The notes under the pieces: generated by a model
What the model was told of the DNA's origin: nothing
The model's input: only the letters and a program-made list of their open reading frames with translations
The model's database searches: none
Shown: piece by piece, positions 18,650 to 28,815 of the stretch
Layout of the letters: the number at the start of each line of letters is the position of its first letter
How positions within the stretch are numbered: position 1 is the first letter of the stretch
Translations under genes and position numbers: made by a program
Origin: Moorella glycerini
GTDB taxonomy: Bacteria; Bacillota; DSM-521; Neomoorellales; Neomoorellaceae
Assembly: GCF_009735625.1 (NCBI RefSeq)
Contig: NZ_CP046244.1
Location: 1,922,001-1,986,000, forward strand
DNA: 64,000 nt
Reading direction: 5' to 3'

Positions 18650-20734
18650 GTGGCCCGCGACCTTGTATTTGAAATAGGCACCGAAGAGATTCCCGCCCGC
18701 TTCATGCCTCCGGCCCTGGAGCAAATGGCCGCTCTGGCCGGGCAGCTTTTACAGGAGTACCGCTTAAAATACCAGCAGGTAACAACATACGGTACCCCCC
18801 GCCGGCTGGCCCTTTACATAACCGGCCTGGCTGAAGAGCAGGAGGAACTGGTGCAGGAAATCAAGGGGCCACCGGTCAAAGTGGCCTTTACCGCTGACGG
18901 CCAGCCCACGAAGGCCGCCCTGGGATTTGCCAGGAACAACGGCGTGCCGGTGGAGGAACTGGTCACCCGTAAATTTAACGGCGGGGAGTATGTCTTTGCC
19001 GTTAAGAAAGAAGCCGGGCGGCCCGCCCGGGAAGTCCTCCCGGACCTGCTGGCGGCCGTAGTTGACGGCTTAACTTTCCCCAAACCCATGCGCTGGGGCT
19101 CCCTGGAGATGCGTTTCGCCCGCCCCATTCGCTGGCTCCTGGCCCTCTTCGGGGAGGAGGTCGTCCCCCTGGAGCTGGCCGGTCTCACCTCCGGCCGCGT
19201 AACTTACGGCCACCGCGTCCTGGCCCCCGGTCCCCATGAAGTGCCGGCTGCTCCCGCCTACCTCCAGGTCCTGGAGCAGAATTACGTCCTGGCCGACCAG
19301 CACCGCCGCCGGCGGCTGATCTGGGAACAGATTACTCAACTTGCCGCCCGGGAAGGAGGCCGGGTGGAGGAAGACCCCGATTTGCTGGAAGAGATCAATT
19401 ACCTGCTGGAATACCCCACCGCCCTGGCCGGCCGCTTTAACCCGGAATACTTAAAGCTCCCCCGGGAAGTGGTCATTACCCCCATGCGCGACCACCAGCG
19501 CTATTTCCCCGTATGGAATAACCGGGGCGAACTCCTCCCCCTGTTTATTACCGTCCATAACGGTACGGCCGGGCACCTGGATACCATCAGCCGCGGCAAT
19601 GAAAGGGTGCTGGCAGCCAGGCTCGCCGACGCCGCTTTCTTTTACCGGGAAGACCAGAAGACACCCCTGGCGGCCAGGGTGGCTAAACTGGAGGAAATTG
19701 TCTTCCAGGAAAGCCTGGGGACCATGCTGGCCAAGACCCGGCGGTTGATGCGGTTGAGCCGGATGCTGGTCCGGACCCTGGACCTGCCGGGGGAACTGGC
19801 CCCGGTGGTCGAGCGCACGGCGGAGCTGGCCAAGGCCGACCTGGTAACCTCCATGGTCTATGAATTCCCCGAACTCCAGGGGATTATGGGCTCCTATTAC
19901 GCCGCCCACGACGGGGAGGCCCCCGAAGTCTGCCAGGGTATCCGCCAGCACTACTGGCCGCGCTTTGCCGGCGACCGCCTGCCCGATTCCCTGACGGGCA
20001 TGGTCGTGGGCCTGGCCGACCGCCTGGACACCCTGGTGGGCTGTTTTGGTGCCGGGTTAATACCGACCGGCTCCCAGGACCCCTACGCCTTGCGCCGCCA
20101 GGCCACAGGTTTGGTGACCATGGCCGTGGAACTCAATCTCAAGTTTTCCCTGGCCGGGGTCATTGCTGCCGCCTATGAAGGTTACACGGAGGGCGGCATC
20201 CGGCTGGCCCAGGATTTACCTGCCGTCCAGGAGCAGCTGGCCGGGTTCTGCCGCCAGCGGCTGGAGCATATCCTGGCCGAAAAAGGCATACGTTTTGATG
20301 TGATCCAGGCCTGCCTGGCTGCCGGCAGCGACGACCTGGCCGGTGTCTACCACCGCGCCCGGGATCTCAGCGCTTTCCGGGAAGAGGAAGGTTTTGCCGC
20401 CCTGCAGACGGCCTTCACCCGCGCCTTCAACCTGGCCCGCCAGGCGGGGGAAAGGTATGTCCTGCAGCCGGGAGCATTAACAGAGAAAGTGGAAATCGAC
20501 CTTTACCGGGCCCTGGAACAGGCCCGCCGGCAGGCAGAACCCCTGCTCCGGGAAGGCAATTACCTGGGTGCGTTAAAGGCCATGGCTGCTCTACGAGAAC
20601 CTATTGACGCCTTCTTTGACGGTGTCCTGGTCATGGCGCCGGAAAAAGAAGTTCGCAACAACCGCCTGGCCCTGCTCCAGGGGGTCGTGGACCTGGTTTT
20701 CCAGGTAGCCGATTTTTCCCGCCTGGTTCCCTAG
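18650..20734 (+). CDS. glyS: Glycine--tRNA ligase beta subunit
   Basis: tRNA-binding subunit of GlyRS, 694 residues, start GTG 18650 behind ggaggg. N-terminus FEIGTEEIPARFMPPAL and ITPMRDHQRYFPV are family signatures. Residues about 320-530 form the HD-like domain (TDLVTSMVYEFPELQGIMGSY type), and the C-terminus is the DALR anticodon-binding region. Forms an operon with glyQ. Confidence 0.97.
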   Translation: MARDLVFEIGTEEIPARFMPPALEQMAALAGQLLQEYRLKYQQVTTYGTPRRLALYITGLAEEQEELVQEIKGPPVKVAFTADGQPTKAALGFARNNGVPVEELVTRKFNGGEYVFAVKKEAGRPAREVLPDLLAAVVDGLTFPKPMRWGSLEMRFARPIRWLLALFGEEVVPLELAGLTSGRVTYGHRVLAPGPHEVPAAPAYLQVLEQNYVLADQHRRRRLIWEQITQLAAREGGRVEEDPDLLEEINYLLEYPTALAGRFNPEYLKLPREVVITPMRDHQRYFPVWNNRGELLPLFITVHNGTAGHLDTISRGNERVLAARLADAAFFYREDQKTPLAARVAKLEEIVFQESLGTMLAKTRRLMRLSRMLVRTLDLPGELAPVVERTAELAKADLVTSMVYEFPELQGIMGSYYAAHDGEAPEVCQGIRQHYWPRFAGDRLPDSLTGMVVGLADRLDTLVGCFGAGLIPTGSQDPYALRRQATGLVTMAVELNLKFSLAGVIAAAYEGYTEGGIRLAQDLPAVQEQLAGFCRQRLEHILAEKGIRFDVIQACLAAGSDDLAGVYHRARDLSAFREEEGFAALQTAFTRAFNLARQAGERYVLQPGALTEKVEIDLYRALEQARRQAEPLLREGNYLGALKAMAALREPIDAFFDGVLVMAPEKEVRNNRLALLQGVVDLVFQVADFSRLVP

Positions 20735-20778
20735 CAGAAATTTTTTGATAAGCGAGAAGGAAAATGGCCGGGTATGTG

Positions 20779-20798
20779 GTATACATTACAAAGTATAC
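20779..20798. promoter_or_regulatory. Palindromic operator upstream of ccpN-like gene
   Basis: GTATAC at 20779-20784 and again at 20793-20798, separated by attacaaa, form an inverted repeat 30 bases before the repressor start. It is the obvious candidate autoregulatory site; the AT-rich core is similar in style to CcpN sites of Bacillus but was not scored. Confidence 0.5.
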
Positions 20799-20828
20799 AG
20801 GCAGGGGGGCCGGGAGGAGGGGTAAAAG

Positions 20829-21464
20829 GTGCAGCTTTCCCCGCGGCAACAGCAGATAGTGGCCATCGTTAAACGTTCCGGGCCCATTACCAGCCGGCAG
20901 ATTGCCGAGGAGTTAAATCTTACCCGCGCCGCCCTGCGCCCGGACCTGGCCGTCCTCACCATGTCAGGCATCCTGGAAGCCCGTCCCCGGGTAGGCTATT
21001 TTTTAAGCAGCAAGCCCTCCCAGGCCCTGGTGGCGGAAGAGATTAAAAAAATCAAGGTGGGAGACGTCAAAGGACTGCCGCGGGTCATCAGGGCCAGTGC
21101 CTCTGTCTATGATGCCATCGTGAACATGTTTATCGAAGACGTCGGTACCCTGATGGTGGTCGACGAAGAAGGCCACCTGGAGGGTGTTCTTTCCCGTAAA
21201 GACTTGCTTAAAGCCGCCATTGGCGGCGGTAACCTGCAAAAGATGCCGGCCTCGGTGGTTATGACCCGCATGCCCAACATTATCTGCACCACACCGGAAG
21301 AATCCGTCCTGACAGCTGCCCGTAAAATAATTGAACACGAGGTCGATGCCCTGCCGGTGGTCCGCCCGGTGGACGGGCAGGCTAAAAAACTGGAGGTAAT
21401 AGGCCGCCTGACCAAGACGACCATTACCAGGCTGTTTGTGGAACTGGGAGAAGGCAGATCTTAG
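20829..21464 (+). CDS. CcpN/YqzB-family repressor, HTH plus two CBS domains
   Basis: Transcriptional repressor family that senses nucleotides through CBS domains; Bacillus CcpN represses gluconeogenic genes. 211 residues: winged HTH at 1-60 (SRQIAEELNLTRAALRPDLAVL), CBS pair at about 75-205 (VGTLMVVDEEGHLEGVLSRKDL and VDALPVV). Start GTG 20829 after ggaggggtaaaag. It lies directly before the PPDK regulatory protein and ppdK, which fits a role in pyruvate/PEP flux. Confidence 0.92.
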   Translation: MQLSPRQQQIVAIVKRSGPITSRQIAEELNLTRAALRPDLAVLTMSGILEARPRVGYFLSSKPSQALVAEEIKKIKVGDVKGLPRVIRASASVYDAIVNMFIEDVGTLMVVDEEGHLEGVLSRKDLLKAAIGGGNLQKMPASVVMTRMPNIICTTPEESVLTAARKIIEHEVDALPVVRPVDGQAKKLEVIGRLTKTTITRLFVELGEGRS

Positions 21465-21564
21465 CAAGGAGCTATATCCCGGCGGCCATCCATCGCCACC
21501 ATCGCCAGGAGTCCATTTCTACCAGGCTTCCTGCCTCTGACTTCCGAGTAAAGGAGGGTTTACC

Positions 21565-22377
21565 ATCGGCGTTATCTACGTTATTTCCGACTCCTTAGGG
21601 GAAACGGCCGAATATGTAGCCCGGGCGGCGGCCAGCCAGTTTGACGGCGGCGAGCTGGACATCCGCCGGGTACCCTATGTGACCGATGCCGAGCACCTGG
21701 AAGAGGTCATTAACGAAGCGGCCCAGGAACAGGGCATTATTGCCTTTACCCTGGTCCTGCCGGAATTAAAAAAGCAGCTGCTGGAACTGGCGGCAGGCCG
21801 GGGGCTGGCGGCCGTAGACCTGTTGGGCCCCCTGATGGATGCCATTGCCCGGGTGACGGGGGTGCAGCCGCGGCTGGAGCCGGGCCTCATCCGCCGCCTG
21901 GACGAAGATTATTTCCGCAAGATGGAGGCCATTGATTTTGCCGTTAAATATGACAACGGCAAGGATACCCGCGGCCTCAGTCACGCCGACCTGGTCTTGA
22001 TCGGCGTATCCAGGACTTCCAAGACGCCGGTGTGTATGTACCTGGCCCACAAGCGCCTGCGGGCCGCCAATCTCGCCCTGGTACCGGAGGTACCCCTCCC
22101 GGAAGAATTGCTTTCCCTGCCGCCGGAAAAGATAATAGGGCTGACCATAGATGCTGAAAAGTTGTACCAGATTCGCCAGGAACGCCTGAAAACCCTGGGT
22201 TTGCCCGGGCAGGCCGGTTACGCCACCCGGAGCCGTATTGAGGAGGAGCTGGCCTATGCCCGTAAAGTGATGGAGCAGCTGGGCTGCCCGGTTATTGACG
22301 TTACCAATAAGGCCGTCGAAGAGACGGCCGGTAAAATACTCCAAATCTATTATCGGAGGGAAGGTTATGGCAAGTAA
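21565..22377 (+). CDS. Pyruvate,phosphate dikinase regulatory protein (PSRP), apparent ATC start
   Basis: Bifunctional ADP-dependent kinase and phosphorylase that switches PPDK off and on by threonine phosphorylation. The conserved N-terminus ([20 protein letters not shown]) is encoded from 21565, but there is no ATG, GTG or TTG between the in-frame stop at 21538 and GTG 21679. An aaggaggg site (21551-21558) is placed 7 bases before ATC at 21565, so ATC is the likely start; beginning at 21679 would delete 38 conserved residues. The P-loop GVSRTSKTP is near residue 150. 270 residues. The end overlaps ppdK by 11 bases. Confidence 0.9.
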   Translation: MGVIYVISDSLGETAEYVARAAASQFDGGELDIRRVPYVTDAEHLEEVINEAAQEQGIIAFTLVLPELKKQLLELAAGRGLAAVDLLGPLMDAIARVTGVQPRLEPGLIRRLDEDYFRKMEAIDFAVKYDNGKDTRGLSHADLVLIGVSRTSKTPVCMYLAHKRLRAANLALVPEVPLPEELLSLPPEKIIGLTIDAEKLYQIRQERLKTLGLPGQAGYATRSRIEEELAYARKVMEQLGCPVIDVTNKAVEETAGKILQIYYRREGYGK

Positions 22378-25039
22378 AAAGTATGTCTACCTGTTTAGCG
22401 AGGGTAGGGCCGATATGCGGCGCCTCCTCGGGGGTAAAGGGGCAAACCTCGCCGAAATGACCAACATCGGCCTGCCCGTGCCCCAGGGGATTACCATTAC
22501 CTGCGAGGCCTGCAATGAATACAACCGCCTGGGCCAGCAGTTCCCGCCCGGCATGGAGGAAGAAGTTGCCGCCCGCCTGAAGGATCTCGAGGCCATTAAC
22601 GGCAAAAAACTCGGCGACCCCCAGAATCCCCTGCTTGTCTCCGTCCGTTCCGGGGCACCCGTATCCATGCCCGGAATGATGGATACCATCCTGAACCTGG
22701 GGTTAAACGACGAGTCGGTAAAGGGCCTGGCCGCCCAGACGGGCGACGAGCGCTTTGCCCTGGACTGCTACCGCCGCTTCATCCAGATGTTTGGCAATGT
22801 CGTCCTGGGAATCGAACATAACAATTTTGAAGCTGTCCTGGAAAAACATAAAGAACGCCTGGGTGTCAAATTTGACAACGAGTTGACCCCGGAAGCTTTA
22901 CGCGAGGTTATTGCCGAGTACAAGGATGTCGTCAAGAACCAGAGCGGCCGCGACTTCCCCCAGGACCCCCAGGAACAGCTTTACATGGCCATCCGCGCCG
23001 TCTTTGGCTCCTGGAACAACCCGCGGGCCATCGTCTACCGCAAGATCAATAAGATTCCCGATGACCTGGGTACCGCCGTCAACATCCAGACCATGGTCTT
23101 CGGCAACATGGGCCCCACCAGCGGTACCGGCGTGGCCTTTACCCGCAACCCGTCCACCGGCGAGAAGGGCGTTTACGGCGAGTACCTCATCAACGCCCAG
23201 GGCGAGGACGTGGTGGCCGGCATCCGCACGCCCAAGCCAATCAGCAGCCTGAAGGAAGAGATGCCGGAAGTCTACCGCCAGTTTGAAGACATCTGCCAGC
23301 TCCTGGAGAAGCACTACCGCGATATGCAGGATATCGAGTTTACCATTGAGAAAGGCAAGCTCTTCATCCTCCAGACCCGCAACGGCAAGCGCACGGCGGC
23401 TGCGGCCGTTAAAATTGCCGTCGACATGGTCAACGAAGGCCTGATTACCAGGGAAGAAGCCGTCCTGCGCGTCGACGCCGATCAACTGGGCCAGCTAATG
23501 CACCGCCGCATCGACCCAAAGGCCAAACTGCAGGTGGTAGCCAAAGGCCTGCCGGCCTCTCCCGGCGCCGCCTCCGGCCAGGTGGTCTTTGACGCCGATG
23601 AAGCCGAAAAAATGGGCCTCGACGGGCAAAAGGTCATCCTGGTGCGTACTGAAACTACCCCGGACGACATCCATGGCATCGTCCAGGCCCAGGGTGTGCT
23701 GACGGCCCGGGGCGGCATGACCAGCCATGCGGCCGTGGTGGCCCGGGGCATGGGTAAACCGGCCGTCACCGGCTGCGACGCCATTAAAATTGACGTCGAA
23801 AACAAGCGCTTCTTTATCGGCGACCTGGTGGTCAAAGAAGGCGACGTCATCTCCATCGACGGCTCCACCGGCAACGTCATGCTGGGCGAAGTCCCCTTGA
23901 TTGACCCGCAGCTGACCGGTGAATTTGAAACCATCCTGGAGTGGGCCGACTCCTTCCGCCGGCTCAAAGTCCGCGCCAATGCCGACACGCCGGAAGACGC
24001 CCGCAGGGCAAGGGAATTCGGCGCCGAGGGCATCGGCCTCACCCGTACCGAGCACATGTTCATGCAGGTCGACCGGCTGCCTGTTGTCCAGGAGATGATC
24101 CTGGCTAAGACCAAAGAAGAACGCGAAGCAGCCCTGGCCAGGCTCCTGCCCATGCAGCAGGGCGACTTCTACGGCATCTTGAAGGCCATGGAAGGCCTGC
24201 CGGTGACCATCCGGCTTCTCGACCCGCCCCTGCACGAGTTCCTGCCCAATATTGAAGAACTGCTGGTGGATGTCACCCGCCTGCAGGCGACAAACGGCGA
24301 CCCCAAAGAGCTGGAAGCCAAGCAGGCCCTGCTGCGCGAGGTGCGGGCGCGGCATGAGTTTAACCCCATGCTGGGTCACCGCGGCTGCCGCTTAGGGATC
24401 ACCTACCCGGAGATCTACGCCATGCAGGCCCGGGCCATCTTCCAGGCCGTCGCCCAGCTGGTAAAGGAAGGGATCAAGGTCCTGCCGGAAGTGGAGATCC
24501 CCCTGGTCATCCATGTCAACGAGTTAAAGCGCCTCCACGAGCTGGTGGATGAGGTGGCCGCAGCGGTGAAAAAGGAAACGGGCGTCGACTTCGAGTACAG
24601 GGTCGGCACCATGATCGAAATGCCGCGGGCCTGCGCCACGGCCGATGAAATTGCCAGGGAAGCCGAGTTCTTCTCCTTCGGCACCAACGACCTGACCCAG
24701 ACCACCTTTGGCTTCAGCCGTGACGACGCCGAAGGCAAATTCCTGCACCAGTATGTGGAAGAGAAGATCCTGAAAGAGGATCCCTTCATCGTCCTCGACC
24801 GTGACGGCGTGGGCAAATTCATGAAGATGGCCGTCGAACTGGGCCGCAGCACCAATCCCAAGCTGGAAGTCGGCATCTGCGGCGAGCACGGCGGCGAACC
24901 CAGCTCGGTGGAGTTCTGCCACCAGATCGGCCTCAACTACGTCAGCTGCTCACCCTTCCGGGTGCCGGTAGCCAGGCTGGCCGCCGCCCAGGCCGCTTTG
25001 AAGGAAAAGAAGGGCCAGCTGGAGCAAAAGGGAGAATAA
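22367..25039 (+). CDS. ppdK: Pyruvate, phosphate dikinase
   Basis: Interconverts pyruvate, ATP and phosphate with PEP, AMP and pyrophosphate. 890 residues from ATG 22367 (ggaggga upstream). N-terminal ATP-grasp domain ([20 protein letters not shown]), swivelling phospho-histidine domain with [17 protein letters not shown] (catalytic His, with the adjacent Thr that PSRP phosphorylates), and a TIM-barrel PEP domain ending with the catalytic Cys in [12 protein letters not shown]. The upstream PSRP gene supports PPDK over PEP synthase. Confidence 0.98.
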   Translation: MASKKYVYLFSEGRADMRRLLGGKGANLAEMTNIGLPVPQGITITCEACNEYNRLGQQFPPGMEEEVAARLKDLEAINGKKLGDPQNPLLVSVRSGAPVSMPGMMDTILNLGLNDESVKGLAAQTGDERFALDCYRRFIQMFGNVVLGIEHNNFEAVLEKHKERLGVKFDNELTPEALREVIAEYKDVVKNQSGRDFPQDPQEQLYMAIRAVFGSWNNPRAIVYRKINKIPDDLGTAVNIQTMVFGNMGPTSGTGVAFTRNPSTGEKGVYGEYLINAQGEDVVAGIRTPKPISSLKEEMPEVYRQFEDICQLLEKHYRDMQDIEFTIEKGKLFILQTRNGKRTAAAAVKIAVDMVNEGLITREEAVLRVDADQLGQLMHRRIDPKAKLQVVAKGLPASPGAASGQVVFDADEAEKMGLDGQKVILVRTETTPDDIHGIVQAQGVLTARGGMTSHAAVVARGMGKPAVTGCDAIKIDVENKRFFIGDLVVKEGDVISIDGSTGNVMLGEVPLIDPQLTGEFETILEWADSFRRLKVRANADTPEDARRAREFGAEGIGLTRTEHMFMQVDRLPVVQEMILAKTKEEREAALARLLPMQQGDFYGILKAMEGLPVTIRLLDPPLHEFLPNIEELLVDVTRLQATNGDPKELEAKQALLREVRARHEFNPMLGHRGCRLGITYPEIYAMQARAIFQAVAQLVKEGIKVLPEVEIPLVIHVNELKRLHELVDEVAAAVKKETGVDFEYRVGTMIEMPRACATADEIAREAEFFSFGTNDLTQTTFGFSRDDAEGKFLHQYVEEKILKEDPFIVLDRDGVGKFMKMAVELGRSTNPKLEVGICGEHGGEPSSVEFCHQIGLNYVSCSPFRVPVARLAAAQAALKEKKGQLEQKGE

Positions 25040-25067
25040 TAAGGTAGGATAACAGAGTAAAAGTTGC

Positions 25068-25102
25068 AGGCTGCTGACTTGCACCGGTCAGCAGCCTTTC
25101 TT
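25068..25102 (+). terminator. Terminator after ppdK
   Basis: 11-bp perfect stem aggctgctgac/gtcagcagcct (25068-25078 with 25087-25097) followed by tttctt. Confidence 0.85.
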
Positions 25103-25162
25103 GATCTTATTATCATATACTACCTCCGGGGACCGAGCTTTTCGATGTAGCCGCTCCTTAGG

Positions 25163-25191
25163 GCTTGTTGCCAGGGTATCCGGCAACAAGC
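25163..25191. terminator. Hairpin between ppdK and convergent PIN gene
   Basis: Perfect 10-bp inverted repeat gcttgttgcc/ggcaacaagc with a 9-base loop, in the convergent gap. No long T-run on either strand, so terminator function is uncertain. Confidence 0.45.
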
Positions 25192-25209
25192 AGCATAGAT
25201 TAACTGGCA

Positions 25210-25629
25210 TCAATCACTGGTAGTTTCACGTAGTGCCAATAAAAATTCGGCAGGAGACAGTATACAAATACCCCTGAATTCTTTAAGTGGCCGTAGATGG
25301 CGGCTATCGCCGGTAATTATATATTTGGCTTCGCCCGCCATAGCACACTCCAAAAAGCGATTATCTGCCTCATCTTCTTGAATAACCTCCAGCCTGGTTC
25401 CAGGGGTAACCAGCCTGGTAATAGTCCGGAGCTCTTCAAGTGTCAGGCTAATCTGCTCATCGGTCCACCCAAATTTCCTTTTAAGAACCCCGCTCACTTC
25501 AGCAAGGATGTCTTCTGAAATCAATAACTCAATCTCATTGTTTCTAGCCATGGCTATAATTTCTTCCGGCTTGCCGCCAAAAAGGAAGGCCGAAATATAA
25601 ACGTTAGTATCGCAAACCACCTTAATCAT
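25210..25629 (-). CDS. PIN-domain toxin ribonuclease (VapC-like)
   Basis: Predicted Mg-dependent RNase toxin. 139 residues with PIN acidic residues in VVCDTNVYISAFLFGG (Asp near 8), EADNRFLECA (acidic pair near 100) and ITGDSRHLRPL (Asp near 120). It belongs to the subfamily annotated as putative toxin component, PIN family. The start overlaps the antitoxin stop by 8 bases, the usual coupling. Confidence 0.9.
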   Translation of the reverse strand: MIKVVCDTNVYISAFLFGGKPEEIIAMARNNEIELLISEDILAEVSGVLKRKFGWTDEQISLTLEELRTITRLVTPGTRLEVIQEDEADNRFLECAMAGEAKYIITGDSRHLRPLKEFRGICILSPAEFLLALRETTSD

Positions 25630-25885
25630 TACGGCCTTCCTTCCGCATCGTGTGGATTATTTCTTCAATATCGTTTTCATCTTTAAGTTGGAGCTGCCGG
25701 GCTGATGCCTGTCCCCATTTTCTAATATATTGCCAGCGTTTTTCGCTTTCTATATATCTGGTTATGGCCTCGCGGGCGAATTCTGCTTTAGTTTTGGCTT
25801 TTTCCCTTGCCATTGCCTCCAGATCCTCATACAAAGTAACCGGCAGGGAAATGTTTAAAATCCTTCTTTTGATCACATCACCCAT
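25622..25885 (-). CDS. Ribbon-helix-helix antitoxin
   Basis: Partner of the PIN toxin. The start at 25885 (MGDVIKRRILNISLP) follows ggaggg at good spacing; a longer frame to 25906 covers that site. 87 residues: N-terminal beta strand RRILNISLP and helices (LYEDLEAMAREK, AEFAREAITRYIE) of an RHH DNA-binding fold, then an acidic C-terminal region that would wrap the toxin. Probably represses the pair. Confidence 0.85.
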   Translation of the reverse strand: MGDVIKRRILNISLPVTLYEDLEAMAREKAKTKAEFAREAITRYIESEKRWQYIRKWGQASARQLQLKDENDIEEIIHTMRKEGRND

Positions 25886-26084
25886 GGTTAATACCCTCCG
25901 CAACAAAAATGGTTACAACTAAATACTAACTTGTAGGCCAAAGAATGTCAATCAATCGGCATTTTATCCTGAGCTCAAATTTATTTAAAAAAATTTTACG
26001 AACCAGCAGGAGATGTTCAGTGTTTGGCGAATATGTTATAACAAAAGAACGATATCAAACAAAACAGCACATCATGGAGGCTTT

Positions 26085-26849
26085 ATGATTTCCATCCAGC
26101 GCCGTAAAATAATTATCGATAAAATTAACTCAGGCATGCCCTTAAGCGTCAGCGAGCTCAGCCGGGAACTGGGCGTATCGCCGATGACCATTCGCCGCGA
26201 CCTCAGCAGCCTGGAGAAGGAGGGCCTCCTCACCCGTACCCATGGAGGGGCGGTACCTGTAGGCGGGGGCAGTGAGGAAGAGCCTTCTTTCGATGAAAAG
26301 CTCAACCAGTTCCCCGCGGAAAAGCTGGCCATCGCCCGCAAAGCGGCGGAACTGATTAAAGACGGCGACACCATACTTCTCAATGCCGGCACCACGGTCA
26401 CGGCCCTGGCCTGGTTGCTTAAAGACCGCCAGAATTTAACAGTAGTTACCAACACCGTCAACATCGCCATGGAACTGGCCCAGAGCGAAGGTATCAACCT
26501 GGTGCTGACGGGAGGCAACATGCGGACCAGGTCCTATGCCATGGTGGGTTCCCTGACGGAACGGGTATTAAGGGAGATTCACGTCCAGAAGGCTTTCCTG
26601 GGCGTCAACGGCATCAGCATCGAACACGGCTTGACGACGCCCAATATGACCGAAGCTCATACCAATAGCTTAATGATTAAAGCTGCCGACGAAATAATAG
26701 TCCTGGCCGACCATTCCAAAATCGGCCGGGTGACTTTATCACGCTTTGCCCCCATTGAAGCTGTAACTACCCTTATTACTGATAGAGCTGCCCCGCCGGA
26801 TTTCATTGAAGAACTGGCCAGGCGCGGCATTGAAGTAATTGTTGTTTAA
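26085..26849 (+). CDS. DeoR-family sugar-operon repressor
   Basis: Repressor that senses a sugar phosphate. 254 residues from ATG 26085 (ggagg 26076-26080); an upstream frame extension is unsupported. N-terminal HTH (LSVSELSRELGVSPMTIRRD then RTHGGAV) and C-terminal DeoRC sensor domain (LNAGTTVTALAWLL, ADHSKIGR). It heads a set of four hexose-phosphate enzyme genes and is the likely regulator of them. Confidence 0.93.
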   Translation: MISIQRRKIIIDKINSGMPLSVSELSRELGVSPMTIRRDLSSLEKEGLLTRTHGGAVPVGGGSEEEPSFDEKLNQFPAEKLAIARKAAELIKDGDTILLNAGTTVTALAWLLKDRQNLTVVTNTVNIAMELAQSEGINLVLTGGNMRTRSYAMVGSLTERVLREIHVQKAFLGVNGISIEHGLTTPNMTEAHTNSLMIKAADEIIVLADHSKIGRVTLSRFAPIEAVTTLITDRAAPPDFIEELARRGIEVIVV

Positions 26850-26897
26850 ACCAGTAAAGCCTGCCAGTGAGCGGAACGGTAGAGGGGGAGAAAAAGC

Positions 26898-27890
26898 ATG
26901 TCACAGTACGTTGTCGGGATCGACCTCGGTGGCACTAATATAGCAGCCATCTTAATGGATGCAGCAGGGCAGACCAGGAGCTGGGCAACCTGGCCGACGG
27001 AAGCGGGCAGTGGGCCGGCTGGAGTTATCGAGCGAATCATTGCTTTAATTAAATTCATAATGGATCAAAATGGTATAACAGCACAACAATTACGGGGCAT
27101 TGGCCTGGGCGTGCCGGGGCTGGTGGACAGCCGGGAGGGCAAGTCGGTTTTTTCGCCTAATTTACCGGGTTGGCGGGATATTCCTGTAGCTGAAATGGTG
27201 GGCCGGGAAATTAGCGTCCCGCTGATTATCGACAACGACGTGCGCATGGCCGCCTGGGGGGAAAAACTACTGGGCGCCGGCCGGGGTTGGGAAGACGTTA
27301 TATGCCTGACCCTGGGGACGGGCATAGGTTCTGGCATCTTTATCCAGGGTAAAATGTTTAAGGGACGCGACGAAAGCGCCGGCGAAATCGGCCACGTAAC
27401 GGTGGAAAAAGACGGGCCCCGTTGCAACTGCGGTAACTATGGCTGCCTGGAAATGTACGCCTCCGGCCGGGGCATCGCCAGCCAGGCACGGGAAGCCCTG
27501 GAACGGGGCGGTTCGAGTTTGCTGCTGGACCTGGCGGGAGGCAATGCGGGCAGCATTACCGCCGCTACCGTCTGCCAGGCGGCACTCCAGGGCGACAACC
27601 TGGCGCGGCAGGTTATGGAAAAGACGGCCCTGTACCTGGGCATCGCCCTGGCCGGCCTGGCGAATATCCTCAACCCCCAGCGGATCGTCCTGGGGGGCGG
27701 GGTCATGGGCGCCGGGGAACTCCTGCTGGAGCCGGTGCGGCGGGTGGTCCGGGAACGCGCCATGCCCCTGAACCGGGAAGTTGCAATAGTAGCCGCTGAA
27801 CTGGGTGAGCGGGCGGGGGCCATCGGGGCAGCGGCCCTGGCCAGGCAGGAATTCATATTGGGAGAGGGTAGGACAAAATGGATCTGGTAA
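26898..27890 (+). CDS. ROK-family sugar kinase (glucokinase-like)
   Basis: ATP-dependent hexose kinase of the ROK family. 330 residues: phosphate-binding GIDLGGTNIAA at residue 7, catalytic DND region (IIDNDVRMAAWGE), the ROK signature with zinc ligands CNCGNYGCLEMYASG near residue 180, and GGGVM near 272. EIGHVTV is the typical glucose-kinase word EIGH. Overlaps the aldolase gene start by 13 bases, so the two are co-translated. Confidence 0.92.
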   Translation: MSQYVVGIDLGGTNIAAILMDAAGQTRSWATWPTEAGSGPAGVIERIIALIKFIMDQNGITAQQLRGIGLGVPGLVDSREGKSVFSPNLPGWRDIPVAEMVGREISVPLIIDNDVRMAAWGEKLLGAGRGWEDVICLTLGTGIGSGIFIQGKMFKGRDESAGEIGHVTVEKDGPRCNCGNYGCLEMYASGRGIASQAREALERGGSSLLLDLAGGNAGSITAATVCQAALQGDNLARQVMEKTALYLGIALAGLANILNPQRIVLGGGVMGAGELLLEPVRRVVRERAMPLNREVAIVAAELGERAGAIGAAALARQEFILGEGRTKWIW

Positions 27891-28741
27891 ATCCCCGCGA
27901 CATGCTGGTAGAAGCCCGGCGGGGTGGTTACGCAATCGGTGCCTTTAACATCCACAACCTGGAGACCCTGCAGGCTGTGGTGGAAGCCGCCGTCGAAGCC
28001 GCAGCGCCGGTGATTCTCCAGGCGACCCCGGGGACGGTTAAATACGTGGGCGCCGATTACCTGGTGGCCATGGCCAGGGTGGCGTCCAGGCGGGCCGGCG
28101 TGCCCGTAGCCCTTCACCTGGACCACGCCTCCGATATCGACCTCATCGGCGCCTGCCTGGAGGCGGGTTTCACCTCCGTCATGTTCGACGGTTCAACCCT
28201 ACCCCTGGAGGAAAATATCGCCAGCACCCGCCAGGTGATCGTCATGGCCCATGCGAAAGGTGCGGCCGTGGAAGCCGAACTGGGCCGCCTGGGCGGCCGG
28301 GAGGACGATCTGGACGTTGACGAAGCTATGGCCAATTACACCGATCCGGAAGAGGCGGTACTATTTACCGGGGCCACCGGGATCGACTCCCTGGCCGTGG
28401 CCATCGGCACCGCCCACGGCGTCTACCGCGGCGAGCCGCGCCTTGACTTCGACCGCCTTAAAGCGATAGCCGCCCGGGTGAGCCTGCCCCTGGTCCTCCA
28501 CGGCGCTTCCGGGCTGCCCGACGCGGCCGTCGCCCGCTGCATTGCCCTGGGCATATGCAAAGTTAATATCGCCACCGAGTTGAAGCTCGCCCTGGCCGCC
28601 AGTTTGAGGGCAACCCTGGCCGCCCGCCCGGAAGAGACGGACCCGCGCCATTACTTCGCCCCGGCGCGCCGGGCGGTAAAAGACGTAGCCCTGGGAAAAA
28701 TGCGCCTCTGCGGCGCCGCCGGCCGGGTCCCGCCTGGCTGA
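27878..28741 (+). CDS. Class II fructose/tagatose-bisphosphate aldolase family
   Basis: Zinc-dependent ketose-bisphosphate aldolase. 287 residues with zinc ligands in LHLDHASD (His, with the catalytic Asp), GTAHGVYRG and LVLHGASGLPD, and the DHAP-binding region KVNIATELKLAL. GatY/KbaY/IolJ and Fba members share these motifs, so fructose-1,6- versus tagatose-1,6-bisphosphate cannot be decided from sequence. The neighbouring kinase and isomerase favour fructose bisphosphate. Confidence 0.92.
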   Translation: MDLVNPRDMLVEARRGGYAIGAFNIHNLETLQAVVEAAVEAAAPVILQATPGTVKYVGADYLVAMARVASRRAGVPVALHLDHASDIDLIGACLEAGFTSVMFDGSTLPLEENIASTRQVIVMAHAKGAAVEAELGRLGGREDDLDVDEAMANYTDPEEAVLFTGATGIDSLAVAIGTAHGVYRGEPRLDFDRLKAIAARVSLPLVLHGASGLPDAAVARCIALGICKVNIATELKLALAASLRATLAARPEETDPRHYFAPARRAVKDVALGKMRLCGAAGRVPPG

Positions 28742-28815
28742 AGGCATAATGCTGGTAGTAATGCTGAACTTCGCCCCCAACTTCTCACTTTTCATATAAG
28801 GAGAGGATTGCCGCA

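Noticed and set aside
23495-24379. 294-codon minus-strand frame within ppdK
   Set aside because: Mirror of ppdK codon bias, no start site and no motifs.
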